From the NCBI GenBank assembly GCA_032717465.1, contig CM064683.1, positions 35,524,042 through 35,588,041 on the forward strand: DNA of 64,000 nt, read 5' to 3'. This DNA is from Coenobita brevimanus (Eukaryota > Arthropoda > Malacostraca > Decapoda > Coenobitidae). This document shows positions 24,276 through 36,369 of this stretch, piece after piece. The position numbers and the translations under genes were made by a program. Numbering within the stretch: the stretch's first letter is position 1; every line of letters starts with the position of its first letter. The notes under the pieces are model-generated. The model was not told where the DNA came from and ran no database searches. It saw only the letters and a program-made list of their open reading frames with translations.

Positions 24276-26024
24276 TTCACATATATACGAGATACTGTCC
24301 TTGACGGCACGTTCCATGGGACCCTGTTTAGATCTATAAGACTCCACCAAATATACTGAATAACGTGGCACAAACATAACATTTCACCAATAACTATGTG
24401 GCAGGGAGGTGAGATTATCTGCCACAGTCCCCCAGCCAAATATGAATTCTACTGGTAATGATGTAATGGGTGTTCCTGTTGGATCAACGTCTACTAAAGA
24501 CCCAACCACATTGTCTCCTGTGCTTACGGGCAATGTGCCACCTAAAGTGGGTAGGCACCGTCCCTGCAAATCAGAGACTGGAACATGAAACAAACTGAAA
24601 TCCATGAAAATCTACTTGTACAACGTAAAATGACTTGCAGAAGATTACAAACTTGATACCTTAAAGGATAAATTAGAAAACATTAGTTGACCATTATTCG
24701 TTTGAGTGAGATCCACAGAAAGGAAAAAAAAAAAATACTTCAGCCCCAAGACAGCAACCATCTATTTCACAACAGAGGAAGGCAGAGTGAAAGAGTCAGT
24801 GGTGCAAGATTTATAATTAACAGAAATCTTGCAAAGAACATAGCTAAATTCAGAGGTATGTCTGACACAACAGCATGGTTTATAATTAGGTTATGCAAAA
24901 GATACACTCTGAAAGAAATATATACACCCACTTTTCAAAGCACAGATGAAGAAATAGAAACATTCTGCAATGATATCTTGCAATTTATGGAAGTGGAAAA
25001 AACAGATATACGATACTATACTTATGGGAGATTTCAATGCAAAAGTTGGCAAATCAAAAAGTTAAGAACCATGTATGGGAAAATTTGGAGTAAGAGAGAG
25101 GTATGACAGTGTTGAAATGGTGGTGAATTTTGCTGAAATGTATGTATATCCTGAACATAATGAAAACCTTCTTCCACAAAAGAACAGGAAGAAAATGGAC
25201 CTGGAGAAGCCCAAGTGGAGAAACAAAGAATAATTTCAACTTCATTATAACAGATAAGAGCAAAGCGATCACCAAAGTCACAGTTATCAATAAAGTAAAT
25301 ATATACATAAATTTACAGTAGAATGATGGGTTGCACTGCCAGATTCAATTTCAGAAGTGAAAGAAAAAAAACTGATTGATAATAAAAATATATACTCAAT
25401 AAAAGTAAGCAAAAACAAAGCTGCCCTACAGTTAGAAATAAGAAATTGCTCTAAGTTATGCTGAGTGTGACACTGATGACTTGAATGATAGGCTAACAAA
25501 AGTGTTAAAGGAGTCAACTGAGGCTTTAAGGAGACTTAACGTAACTAACGCCAACAAGTGTTCGAAAATGACCCTCAAGCTCATGAAAAGAAGAAAGGAG
25601 ATGAATGTAAGAACAAAAAGATGAAATAGAAAGGGCAGAAATAAATAAGCTTATCAACAAGAGACAGAAAGATGACAAACGAAAGAGGAGTATGGATCAG
25701 ATCAAAGAAACCATCAAAAAAGGAGAAAGTTTAAAACAAGTCTGAAGCAAAATTTCACTAGGTTTTCAACAAATTATATTACTGAAAGAGGGAAGTAATG
25801 AAGCCATTAAGTGCTGAATGAAGATAGCGAATAGAGCTGAAGAATTTTACAAAGAACTATATGCATCAAAGACAATAATACCAATAGCTAACTAAGGACA
25901 CGAGAGAAATACCAGAGGTAACAACAGATGAAGTAAACTTTTTCTCTTAACAGTATGAAATGAGGAAATTCCCCAGGATAAGATGTAGTAAACAGGGCCA
26001 CTGAGCACTTGCTCCTGCTAAAGA

Positions 26025-26427
26025 CACCCAGGTTTCACCTCGATTTTAACTCTTAAATATAGGTATCATGTATGTTTGCATACACCACATTTGACATGGA
26101 CCTGCTCTGACATACTGGGCATGCCCATGCGAAATTTCAGTTCATTCCACTCAGTGGTATGACCAGTAGCGGGGTTCCCAATTCTGGCGAAAAACTGAGC
26201 ACAAACGTGCACATGGCTCACACGCAACTGCCTGCACACAATTATACTTTACACCATCGTTGTCAATTCATCGTTCTGAATCTTTTCATGTAAGGCACAT
26301 CGAAATCCAAGTAGGTCAGATATGGAGACACACACACAGACAATGCCTTTTCACACAGTATTATAATTTTACTGTCAGTTGCAGGAGTATAAGTTCAGAA
26401 GCAGCTCTCCCACTTATTTACCCAATG
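26025..26427. mobile_element. Unidentified insertion in LINE-C RT
   Basis: LINE-C text stops at LLLLKTP and resumes at KKKIPKTW. The 400 bp between (GTTTGCATACACC, GGGCATGCCCATGCGAAATTTC) is unrelated to the RT. GGGCATGCCC is a palindrome. No terminal repeats were recognised, so it may be an insertion or a replaced segment. Confidence 0.45.
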
Positions 26428-26509
26428 TATCAAGAAGAAAATTCCCAAAACCTGGTGTAATGCAGTAGTTATTTGGCTTTACAAGAAAGGAAGCTCAAAA
26501 GAGCTTAGT

Positions 26510-26624
26510 AACTACCGAAATACTAGCTTATTATCACTTATTTATAATAAAACTATCGACCAATTTGCTTATTATCAGTTATTTATGTAACTATCGACCT
26601 ATTAGCTTATTATCAGTTATTAAG
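26510..26624 (+). repeat. Local triplication within LINE-C RT
   Basis: Three 36-41 bp units starting at about 26510, 26551 and 26589, each with AACTAyCGA...GCTTATTATCAsTTAT. The unit corresponds to the N-Y-R-P-I-S-L-L-S RT motif. Confidence 0.7.
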
Positions 26625-27314
26625 TCCTTATGAAAAGAATAACAATAAATTTGGAAGAAAACCAGCCTCGTGAGCAGTTACAACTCCGAAGCAGGTATCC
26701 GGCTACTGATCATCTACACGCAATGAATCAGGTAACTGAGAAACTACAGAATATAATAAATCACTGTCCTTAGGCTTTGCCAATAACAAAAAGGCTTTTA
26801 ACTCAATGGAGCACATACCAATCACAAATTTGTCGTGGAACAAGGTGTAAACGAGAACACTGTAAAACTGCTCGAAAACAAAAATTAATACCGAGAAAGG
26901 CGCGTTTCAAGGGGATACAATTTCACCAAAACTATTTGCAGCGAGCCTCGAAAGTATTTTCACAAAGCTAGACAGTGTCCTACTCTCGGACAGCAGAGAC
27001 ACAACAAGAAATGTTATTTGACCTAAACAGTGAATTCTCAAAGCAGGGCTATAGATGAACTGGAGTAAAACTAATGTTTAATCCAAATGCACCGAAAAGC
27101 GTCATCAAGATAAATGAAGAAATTCTTGAAGAAGTTGAGGAGTACAGTTATTTTGGGCAAAGTACTAAAGCTAACAAAAACCATGAAAATCGAAATATAA
27201 AGACGCATTACAGTTGGATGGACAGTTTTCGGTAAACATGGAGACATCCTGAAAAATGGCTTACCAAAATGTATGAAACAAGGTATATAAAAAATCTATA
27301 ATCCCATTTAGAAC

Positions 27315-27700
27315 AAAAGTCTCCCCCAACCTTCTCCACAAACTCCTCGACTGAGCCAGCCTCTGCCCGGTTTTGCCTCCAAAGTCTCTAGTTCATCTCT
27401 GCACCTTTGTCTGGCTTTTTTCTGTAGCTCATGCAATCTCCTGGAATCCAGTCAGTCAGCCTCTTGCTCTATCGGTTATTCCATATTCTTGCTACATGAC
27501 CTGCCCTCCTCCATTTCTGTTCTTTTATAACGTCTCTAATGTCTCACTTTAGTCTGTTCTTTCACCCAAGTTGATTTCTTCCTGTCTCTCAAAAATACTC
27601 TCAACACCAACCTTTCTATTGCACTTTGAGAACAGACTAATTTGTTTTCAGTTGATTTGTCCAGTTTCCAGGACTCACAACCATAAGTCAATCAGTGTAC
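27315..27700 (-). mobile_element. LINE-C-type C-terminus, inverted
   Basis: The minus strand reads YGCESWKLDKSTENKL, then SAIERLVLRVFLRDRKK, STWVKEQTKVRH and, shifted, KARQRCRDELETL. This is the Y-G-S-E-T-W...L-R-D-R-K-R tail that should follow LINE-C RT, but it lies tail-to-tail with the LINE-C copy. It is a separate or rearranged piece. Confidence 0.7.
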
Positions 27701-27721
27701 TTGAAATGGCTGATGATGATA

Positions 27722-28715
<994 letters not shown>

Positions 28716-28719
28716 AAAA

Positions 28720-28925
28720 AATCCTACTCATTGACTTAGACCCAAACTCTTGGTCTGCTCACACATTTTTATACCTACCTTTCCTTATCCACATTCTGAC
28801 ACTCAAACTACCTTACTTAGTCCCTCACTTAGCCAACATCATCTGGCCTTCCACCTTTCCAAAAATATTACTGGCTTTACTCACCGACTTCAACTCGAAA
28901 CTCCTGGTCTTACGGCAAAGGAGGG
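28720..28925 (-). pseudogene. Two decayed copies of the Ig-exon 3' end
   Basis: The minus strand carries two relics of the last bases of the exon at 29144-29343 plus its donor. Copy B (28875-28920) reads AGACCAGGAGTTTCGAGTTG then AAGTCG|GTGAGTA, with a donor that still looks intact. Copy A (28726-28757) reads AGACCAAGAGTTTGGGTC then AAGTCA|ATGAGTA, donor lost. The intron text after the donor (TTTTTGGAAAGGTGGAAGG) also matches. About 35 bp of exon is duplicated, not the whole exon. Confidence 0.65.
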
Positions 28926-28929
28926 TACT

Positions 28930-29080
28930 CACACTTTTCTTATACCCACCACTCCTTATTCACAGACTCTAACATCTACCCTTCCATACTCACACACTCT
29001 TAACACTCACCCTTACTTATTCACACACTAACACCCACCCTTCCTTTCACACTCAAACACCTACCCTTTCATGCTCAATC
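28930..29080. repeat. Minisatellite, units of about 26-31 bp
   Basis: About five diverged units of type CACCYACCCTTCCTTATTCA plus CACACTCTAA, sitting between exon relic B and the exon itself. Confidence 0.6.
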
Positions 29081-29143
29081 CCCTTCTTAGCACCAGCTTC
29101 ATTATGCCTTCCATCTCTCCAAAACCCTCTTCTCTATACTCAC

Positions 29144-29343
29144 CGACTTGGACCCCAAGCTCCTTGTCTTGCAGCGAAGGATAGCAGACGAACCCACAGC
29201 TGCGACCACCTTCCTGGGCGTGTCCTCAGCTATGTGGGGGCCCAGGTCAGGTGTGGGTGAGGGCTGGGGAAGGTTGAGAGGCACCTTTAAGTGGTTCTCT
29301 CGCGGTTCCACTCGTACTTTGCTGTCCACCGAGGAGAGAACCG
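29144..29343 (-). CDS. Dpr/zig-8-like immunoglobulin protein, exon 2 (first half of Ig1)
   Basis: A 200-nt exon. The acceptor is CTTCCCGTAACAG on the minus strand (AG at 29345-29344). The donor is TCG|GTGAGTATAG (GT at 29143-29142). The exon starts in phase 1 and ends in phase 0. Joined to the 47681-47758 exon it gives residues 18-84. Residues 18-22 finish a signal peptide and a Pro-rich linker follows. From about residue 54 comes an Ig domain start with TPRKVVAAVGSSAILRC, where Cys75 is the B-strand cysteine, then KTRSLGSKS. Dpr-family Ig1 domains typically read T-P-R-N-V-T-A-L-V-G-x-x-A-x-L-x-C-R-V-x-N-L-G-x-K-x-V-S-W-I-R, so the next exon should begin V-S-W-I-R. Dpr proteins are neuronal surface recognition molecules; that role here is inferred. 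Another Ig-superfamily gene is possible. Confidence 0.75.
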
Positions 29344-29564
29344 CTGTTACGGGAAGAGAATGATGGAGGTTAGATTGATGGAAATGGATAAATAAATGGA
29401 ACAATAAACTCTTAACTTTTTAACTGTTACGCTGTTTTGGTCTTTCTTCGACTTTTTTTTTATAAATATTTCAGGGCAAACCTAGAATGGGAAATAAAAA
29501 AGTTCATAGATAAGACTGAGTAGATTTGTGTGTGGCGAGAGTGGGTGTGAGGTAGTTAAGTGTG

Positions 29565-29596
29565 TTATCGCCCGCCTTTAGCACGGCAAGGCAATA

Positions 29597-29670
<74 letters not shown>

Positions 29671-29791
29671 CCAACATATTTCGAAAAGTTGTGGACGAAT
29701 ACACCAAACCTTCAGGAAACAGCATCTATATGGATGTGCAGAAAATTATTACTTTTGGTAAGGATTTGATCAGAGACGACCAATGCCAGCC

Positions 29792-29870
<79 letters not shown>

Positions 29871-30060
29871 TTATTTATTTATTTATTTATATTATAATAA
29901 GCACTGGCTTTGTGCGAAACGCCGTGACTGAATTCCGAAGAGTTTCGCAAATTTTCTTCAACTCTTGATTTGTAAATAATTTGTACCTTATCCAACAGCA
30001 CACATTGGCAGGCGATTAGCATTTGGTCCCCGAGTGCTTTTGTTTCTTTTTTTCTTTTGA
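29565..30060 (+). repeat. GT-bearing dispersed repeat, related to 40378-41175
   Basis: Begins TATCGCCCGCCTTTAGCAC (also at 41023), then (GT)n at 29599-29668. Next comes TTCCAACATATTTCG...AAAAGTTGTGGACGAAT and (AT)n at 29795-29866 passing into (TTTA)n. The 3' end CAACAGCAC...GATTAGCATTTGG...TGCTTTTG is shared with 41125-41165. Confidence 0.6.
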
Positions 30061-30303
30061 AACAGAAAGAGAGAGAGAGAGAGAATGAGGCAAAAAATGT
30101 TACCGTACGTCAAGTCGTTGGCCTGAATCATGACTGAATGGAAGTGTTAAATAATTCTGCACGATAATAACTTATCCACATTAATAAAGAATATAGTTTT
30201 CCCATTTTCTTGGAACCTGTGTCTGAGATTTATAGAGGTGGATAATGGCAGGCGATTAGCATTTGGTCCCCGAGTGCTTTTGTTTCTTTTTTTCTTTTGA
30301 AAC

Positions 30304-30345
<42 letters not shown>
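30006..30345 (+). repeat. Perfect 79-bp direct duplication, 240 bp apart
   Basis: 30006-30084 and 30246-30324 are identical from TGGCAGGCGATTAGC through AACAGAAAGAGAGAGA. The second copy has a longer (GA)n tail, to about 30345. Confidence 0.9.
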
Positions 30346-30349
<4 letters not shown>

Positions 30350-30589
30350 GGAAGGGGTGAAGGAAAAAATGTGATAGGGGCTGGGACACAAAAGAGCAGA
30401 TGTCGGTGAAGGATGAAGTGTGGACAGGCTGGACCAAGGGTGTAGTTACATGAGATGCTCCACGTTCTTGCCACCGATACCACCAACCATGACCTTACCC
30501 AACTCTTACATTTTTTCTCCCGACACTGAAAAAGGCTTGGTGATGCAGGAAAAGGATGGTGTTTTAGCATCAGGTGAGGTAGTGTTCTA

Positions 30590-31301
30590 ATGTTATGGAT
30601 GAGACTGTGAGGAGTGTGTGTGAGGTTTGGTGGGGTGTGGTAGTGTGATGTGTGGTAGCATGATCTGTAGCAGTGTGTGGTGTGAGTATGAGATGTGGTA
30701 TTGTTTGGTGTTGCAATATGTGAAGCAATTCGGATGTGCCAGTGTGAAGTTTAGCACTATGAAATATGAATGTGAATTGTGGCAGTGTGAAGTGTAGCAG
30801 CAGGGGATGTGACTGAGGTGTGGCAATGTGAGGTGTGACAGCAGGTGGTTCAACAGTATAATATGTGGTACTGCAAGATAAAGTTAAGTGGTACGTCAGT
30901 GTTGTGTAGCAGTATGACAGAGGCTATTTCGTATGGCTGGATGAAATACGGCAGTGTGGAGTGTGAGAGTATGAGGAGTGGCACTGTGAGGTGTGGCAAT
31001 TAGACGTGTGACTAAGATATGACAGAGAACAGTGTGACAATATGAAGTGTGCCAATGTAAGGTGCGATAGTATAAGACATGACTATGAACTGGGGCAGGA
31101 TGAGGTATGATTGGACTGTAAGGTGCGGCAGAATGAATTATGACATTGAGGTATGGTAGTCTAAGCTATGAAGGTGAAATATAGCAAGTGAAAAGTGAGT
31201 AAAGTATGGTTCTTGGAAATGGGAGCGTTGAGACTGTGAAGTGTGGCGGTACGAGGTGTGGCAATATGATGTGTGAAGTGTCACTAAAGTGTGGTATGGA
31301 G

Positions 31302-31349
<48 letters not shown>

Positions 31350-31440
31350 AAGACTGTGGGATGTGACTTTGAGGTGTGTTGAGGCGAGACAGTGTGGCGT
31401 GTGGCATTATCAAGGGTATCTGAGGTATAGCAACGTGTGT
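30590..31440 (+). repeat. Degenerate GTGTGGYAGTGTGA minisatellite
   Basis: Loose 14-20 bp units with TGTGGCAGTGTGAxGTGTG for 850 bp, with a perfect (GT)n at 31303-31347. Confidence 0.75.
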
Positions 31441-31730
31441 GGTATAGAAATGTATATATAAAAACCTTCCTTTTAAAAGTTCCCGTCTAGCTGAACAAAA
31501 TAGTCTATAGATGGCAAAAATATAAGCTAAAATACGCCATCCTAGACAAATAAAAATCAAGAGTTTCGGAGCTTCGAACCTGGTGCTTTGAAAAACTGAG
31601 TGTCGGTGGGTTAACGTGTATAATTAATTCGGTCATCATGTGGGGCTTTATGGTGATTAAAATGGGACTTTTCAGCGTTTAGTGCACAGTTTTAAGGTGA
31701 ACGAGGGAAAACACTGAGGCTAATTGTTTG

Positions 31731-31734
<4 letters not shown>

Positions 31735-31774
<40 letters not shown>

Positions 31775-31813
31775 AAAGAATGTACTTATAGACAGATAGA
31801 TAGATAGATAGAT
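31735..31813. repeat. (GA)n and (GATA)n microsatellites
   Basis: GA run 31735-31770; GATA run about 31793-31813. Confidence 0.9.
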
Positions 31814-32124
31814 GTACAGAGAAGCAATATGCTCATTAATATAAACCGTATTACGAAAGAAACTATTTACAATGGCGCATAAATCTCCACATGACATGTG
31901 TCCCTTTTGCAATAACATATAGAACTTGATACTCTTGTAAACTGTTCTATCCAATGACTTATTTGGTAGATAACATTCGTGTTAACTTCATCTCGATATT
32001 TATTCACATTTCTGTAGATATAGAACTGGTGTGGTTAGAGCCTTCAGTAAGTCCTCCACTACTCGTCCAAAGATTGATAAAACTATCCTCTAGTAGCACT
32101 GATGAGATGGCTATAACACTCCGA

Positions 32125-33495
32125 GGCTCCTGTGTCTCACTCCCAGAGGAAGAAAATTGTCTAACGTTAACTCGAATGGACTACTGTAATTTGTTCACTC
32201 TATTCTGACAAAAATCCCCTACCTCCTTCTCTCGTTTAATGGCCTAGTGTGGTACGGTAAGACTGGAGAGCAAATTTAACCAGTAACCTTGAACACCCAG
32301 CCCTCATCGAACTGCCTGTAAACATGACAATATTAAAGTTACGAAGGTGGCTCGGTTCCGTCAGATGAAAATAAATCGACTATTGTGTTGTGCTGACCAT
32401 AAGGGGATAATATTTCTAGTATTAACACAGATTATTATGATTCACTCCACTGAAGGAAATCGTCTGGCGTTAACTGGAATGGATTATTAACGCTGTCCTG
32501 ACCATAAAAACGTGTAGGCCTGAGTTTCCAGTGTTAACAGTCTAAGACTCTTGCGATTCTCAGTTAGATGAAGAAAATCGTCCGGCATTAGCTGGGATGG
32601 AATTTTAGTGTTCTCTAGACCTCAAGACGGTTTATGGTCCCACTAGTAGTACAATGAGGTCCCTGTGACTCACATAGCTGAATAAAATCGCCTTACGTTA
32701 CCAGGAATTGAATACTAGAGTTATCCGTACCATGAGTGGGATAATGGTGACAGCATTAACACCTATGATGATCAGCTGAAGTAAATCGTCTTTTGTTAGC
32801 CCAAATATAACTCTGTGTTGAAGGGACCATGAGAGGTTACGGCATTAACTAGGCTCCTGTGACTTTAGCCCGTATTCTCATCTTTTAAGAAAGCTCCCTA
32901 ACACATTTTCATAAGCGATTTATTTAGTTTGTAACAGCGTATTGTCCTATCCTGTGTTATCTAAATCCTTCTAACATTGTCTTACTCTCCATAAATTATG
33001 CACAAAATATACTTTATTAATAAGATTATCCAAAATTAACTCGCTAAGGAGGACGTCCTAGGCTGCTTCCTTACCCGACGAGAATACAGGTCTCTCTTCG
33101 GTGAATTTAATTGCCTGGTGTTATTTTGACTTAAACAGTAGAGTTGTCTGACCATCGGAAGGTTGTACCATTATAAACGCTTGGGCTCCTATGAATTACT
33201 CTGAGTGAAATCCCCTGGAGCAAACCAGAGTGGAATAGTAGAGTTGTCCCGACCATGAGATGGCTAATAATGCCAATGTTAAGTTAGGTTTCTACAGTTT
33301 ACCTTAAGGTGAATAAAATCACTTGGCATTAGCTTAAAATAATAGGGTTATTCCGACCATGGTGAGATTAATGACAAGAGTATTAAATCAGGGACTCTTA
33401 TCTCAGGTGAATGAAATCGTTTAGCGTTAACTGCAATACAGTACTAGTGATTTCCCTGCCAAGAGCATTTACTTGTGACGGTATTAGCACTCGGG
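32125..33495 (+). repeat. Degenerate satellite, unit about 105 bp
   Basis: Diverged units share the order: GGCTCCTGTGACTC, CAGxTGAATAAAATCGTC, TGGCGTTAACTGGAATGG, GAGTTGTCCTGACCATGAG, GGTAATGGTGxCAGTATTAA. Clear units start near 32125, 32340, 32431, 32541, 32660, 32766, 33090, 33180, 33286 and 33386. LINE-B2 has inserted at the right end and the array text resumes at 34850-34885. Confidence 0.65.
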
Positions 33496-33499
33496 TTCA

Positions 33500-34850
33500 T
33501 GTTTTTTTTTTTAATAACGGAACAGAGGAAGGAGAAACAAATTAATAAAAAAAATAATCCATACACCAGATTACTTGTGTCCTCTGTTCATAAAATATCT
33601 GTAACAGATGGACGAACAGCTGTAGGTTGAAGTTTGGAGGGAAACAACTTTATTGAAACCAGTTCCAAAGAGATGCAGTAAGGGGAATGAAAGAATTCTG
33701 ATACTGCAATATGGATGAGTGACATTCCGGTCATGAGCGCTACCAGATGCCCGTGTAGCACGAGGGAAGGCATGGAGAGGTGGCACCATGGACGCAACTT
33801 CGTCTGAGCGTTTGCCAAAAAAATATCTGTAAAATAATGCAAGGGAGGCAACATTCCTTCTTACTGGCAGGGGAGGTAGTTTATTTGTAATGGCAGGGTT
33901 GTTAATAATTCTAACAGCTTTGTTCTCAATTTTGTCTAGTCTTAATGCAACCTCTCCACATCCATTTCACAAGGGTGAGCAGTATTCAAGCTGAAAGCGC
34001 ACATGACTCTTATAAATTACAGCTAACTACTCGTCAGTGAAGAAGTCATGGACTCTGTACAATAATCTAAGATTCTTTGAGGCGGTTTTAGCAAGTGATC
34101 TAACATAAGAGGTCCAGCTGAGGACACTGTTAAGTGAGACGCCGAGAATTTCAATACTTTTGGAGATGGGAACATTAGTAGCACTGAAGGTAATATACGA
34201 ATCTGGCAATATCTTTCTTAGTAAACTGTATATATTTAGTTTTACTAGCATTAAATGAAACAAGGTTTTTTTGTCCCCATTCGCTGATCGTAGATAGGTC
34301 TTGATTTATGGAGATGGCTGTACTGAGTTGAGAGGTAGAGATATTAGACTTTGTAAATGGGTGTCTGAGTGTGAATGAACTGTGTAGTGTTGAGTCATCT
34401 GCGTATGAGTGGATGGGATTGTGGGTGACAGATAAGAGATCATTAATATGAACCAGGAACAGGGTTGGGGCCAGAACTGATCCCTGCCGCACGCCGGAGT
34501 TAATTGAGTGGAAATTGGAATATACATCATCTACTTTTATTTTTCTGTCACTGAGATATGAGGAAATCAAAGGAACAAAAGACGTTAGTCCATAGTAAGG
34601 GAGTTTGGACAGCAGGGAACGGTGCCATACTCTGTCGAAAGCTTTAGAAATATCAAGGGCTATGCATGAGCTTCTCCATGTAGGTCAATTGATTGATGGA
34701 TGGTATGAGTTAGGAGATTGAGTATGTCAATGGTGGATCTTTCGTGGCCAAAACCATATTGTCTATCACCAATTAAGTTGTTGGATTCAAGATGCTTAAC
34801 AATGTGCTTATTAATTAAAGTTTCAAATACCTTACCAAGAGGTTCACTCA
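33500..34850 (-). mobile_element. LINE-B2, 5'-truncated RT copy with poly(A) tail
   Basis: The minus strand from about 34840 reads LGKVFETLINKHIVKHLES, IGDRQYGFGHERSTIDIL and ALDISKAFDRVWHRSLLSKL. It continues with INSGVRQGSVLAPTLFLVH, the catalytic box HSYADDSTL (34411-34388, intact), NLVSFNASKTKYIQF, VSLNSVLSWTSYVRSLAK and LPPLPVRRNVASLALFYRYF. The end reads PRATRASGSAHDRNVTHPYC. This is the RT thumb and C-terminal tail of a crustacean LINE. It has a few stops and a frameshift near 34190. The 3' end is marked by a T run at 33500-33512 on the plus strand. It is inserted in the 105-bp satellite. Confidence 0.85.
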
Positions 34851-34885
34851 GCTGTATAAAACTGTGATGTTAGCTCGAATGGTGG

Positions 34886-35454
34886 AATGAAATTTTTCCA
34901 ACAATAACTTTAATACAGCAACAAACCAATCACGTCGCGATGAGGATGTGAGATAACTTGAAGATTATATTTCAAGCGAAGTGGATAACCTTTCCTAACC
35001 TTACTCCCACCGTCAAAAATAGGATGTGAAAGGTTAGGGAGAAAAAACAAGCACAGAAATAATATTTAGATATGGGATGATATGGGGCCTCTCTAAAGTG
35101 AAACACCATATGGAGCTCCACTAGAGTGCAGCAACTTGCACATGAAAATCCTTAATGAGCTACAGTGAAACATATTATATGAGGTTTGGCTAGAGTGAAG
35201 CCTCTTGGGGGTGAAAATCCACATGCAGCTACGGTGTAGTATTGTTCTATGAAGTTTTGGTAATGTGAAGTATCTTGTGGGCGAAAATTCGTAGGACTAC
35301 ACTGATTGACCGGGCCGCTCCTAGACGTGCTTCCTTTATCAAAAAAGGACATTACAAAAGCAGACAGCCTAACGAATATGGGAATCGAGAACTATAGGCT
35401 CCACCGAACAGGCGAAACCATTGCCATAAACTCTAAAATGGTCTCGTATCTCGC
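34886..35454. repeat. Possible diverged tandem repeat, otherwise no gene
   Basis: 35090-35300 repeats AAAATCCxxATGxAGCTxCxGTG and GTGAAGxxTCTTGxGGGxGAAAAT about three times at a spacing of about 65 bp. Nothing coding. Confidence 0.45.
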
Positions 35455-36090
35455 ACATTATTACAACCAACGCCAGACGGTTTTATTTAGGTGAGTTACG
35501 GGAGACTGGGAACATTAACATCACCATTAACTCTTTCATAATGGAGACTATTTCATCATCCTAGTTCAGCTAATGTCAGACAGTTTAATCAGGCTGAGTG
35601 GGTATAAGGCTCTTAGACTATTTCCATTACTCCTTTCATGGCAGAGACGGTTTAATTATTCAGTTCCAGCTAACGGCAGACGATCTAATGTAGTTGAGTG
35701 AATCACAGAATCACAAGGAAGCCTGCGTGCATCTCCTCAGGTAATAAACATCTTCAGCCGAATGATAAGGGTTTTTTTTTTTCATCACCAGACGATTTTA
35801 TTCAGTTCCAGTGCGATTTTCTGAACTGGAGGGATTAGGTATATAGGCTATGCATCGACATTTTCCGTACGAAAGTCTTATCTAAATTCCTCAAATCGTC
35901 TAAATGAAATACAAGTCAGTTAAAATATAAAATCATATTATTTTTGAGGTTAAGTCGCGCTCTGAGTACTCGTAGGGCATAGCCATTCCATCGACTCCCA
36001 GGTTTAACTTCTTCAGCATGATGGAGTCTTTACCAGTTTATTTTTTCCTATCTCCAGATGATTTTATACAGCTCCTTCATTAACTTCTTC
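35455..36090 (-). repeat. 105-bp satellite units, inverted orientation
   Basis: CGCCAGACGGTTTTATTTAG (35470), GTCAGACAGTTTAATCAGGC (35576), GGCAGACGATCTAATG (35676), CCAGACGATTTTATTCAG (35789) and CCAGATGATTTTATACAGC (36054) are reverse complements of the core CTGAATAAAATCGTCTGGCG. Confidence 0.6.
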
Positions 36091-36369
36091 AGTACGAGAC
36101 ATGTTTCACAAGTTTAACGAAAGAACTGGGATTTGGCAAGATTAAACTGAAATCGTCACTGGAATGGTAACTGCCAATCCCATTTTGAACCTTCGGAAAG
36201 TCAGAGACCCGAGGCTAGATACCACAGTCCAGAATATTTAGGGGAAAGAGACCAACCTACGCCCCTGGCAGCGTTTACATGATGAGAAACTCTTTTGCCA
36301 CATCTAGGACTCTAAACGTAACGTGCATGCCACAGCGCGTTAATACAGCCGTTGCCATATGCATCACTA
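36091..36369. other. No gene seen
   Basis: Unique-looking spacer before the minisatellite. Confidence 0.4.

Larger units (their letters stand above)
24540..27310 (+). mobile_element. LINE-C, near full-length EN-RT copy (broken)
   Basis: A leader ending GCAAATCAGAGACTGGAACA precedes a frame reading KIYLYNVK, DTLKDKLENIS and LSEIHRKE (endonuclease start). It continues with FIINRNLAKNIAKFRGM, IRLCKRYTLKEIYTPT and GRFQCKSW (degraded G-D-F-N-A-K-V-G). KWTWRSPSGETK and INKVNI follow near 25195-25310. The linker reads LEIRNCSKLC and ELKNFTKNYMHQ-like text. RT pieces are ATEHLLLLKTP near 25998, KIPKTWCNAVVIWLYKKG near 26433, YPATDHLHAMNQVTEKL near 26696 and EEILEEVEEYSYFGQS near 27118. The F-A-D-D box is lost. 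It resembles endonuclease-reverse transcriptases widespread in arthropods. The clade was not assigned. It carries a 400-bp insertion and a local triplication. Confidence 0.8.

Noticed and set aside
24540..27700. Twin-primed inversion of one LINE-C
   Set aside because: Twin priming would put the inverted 5' part before the 3' part; here the 3' part lies on the wrong side.
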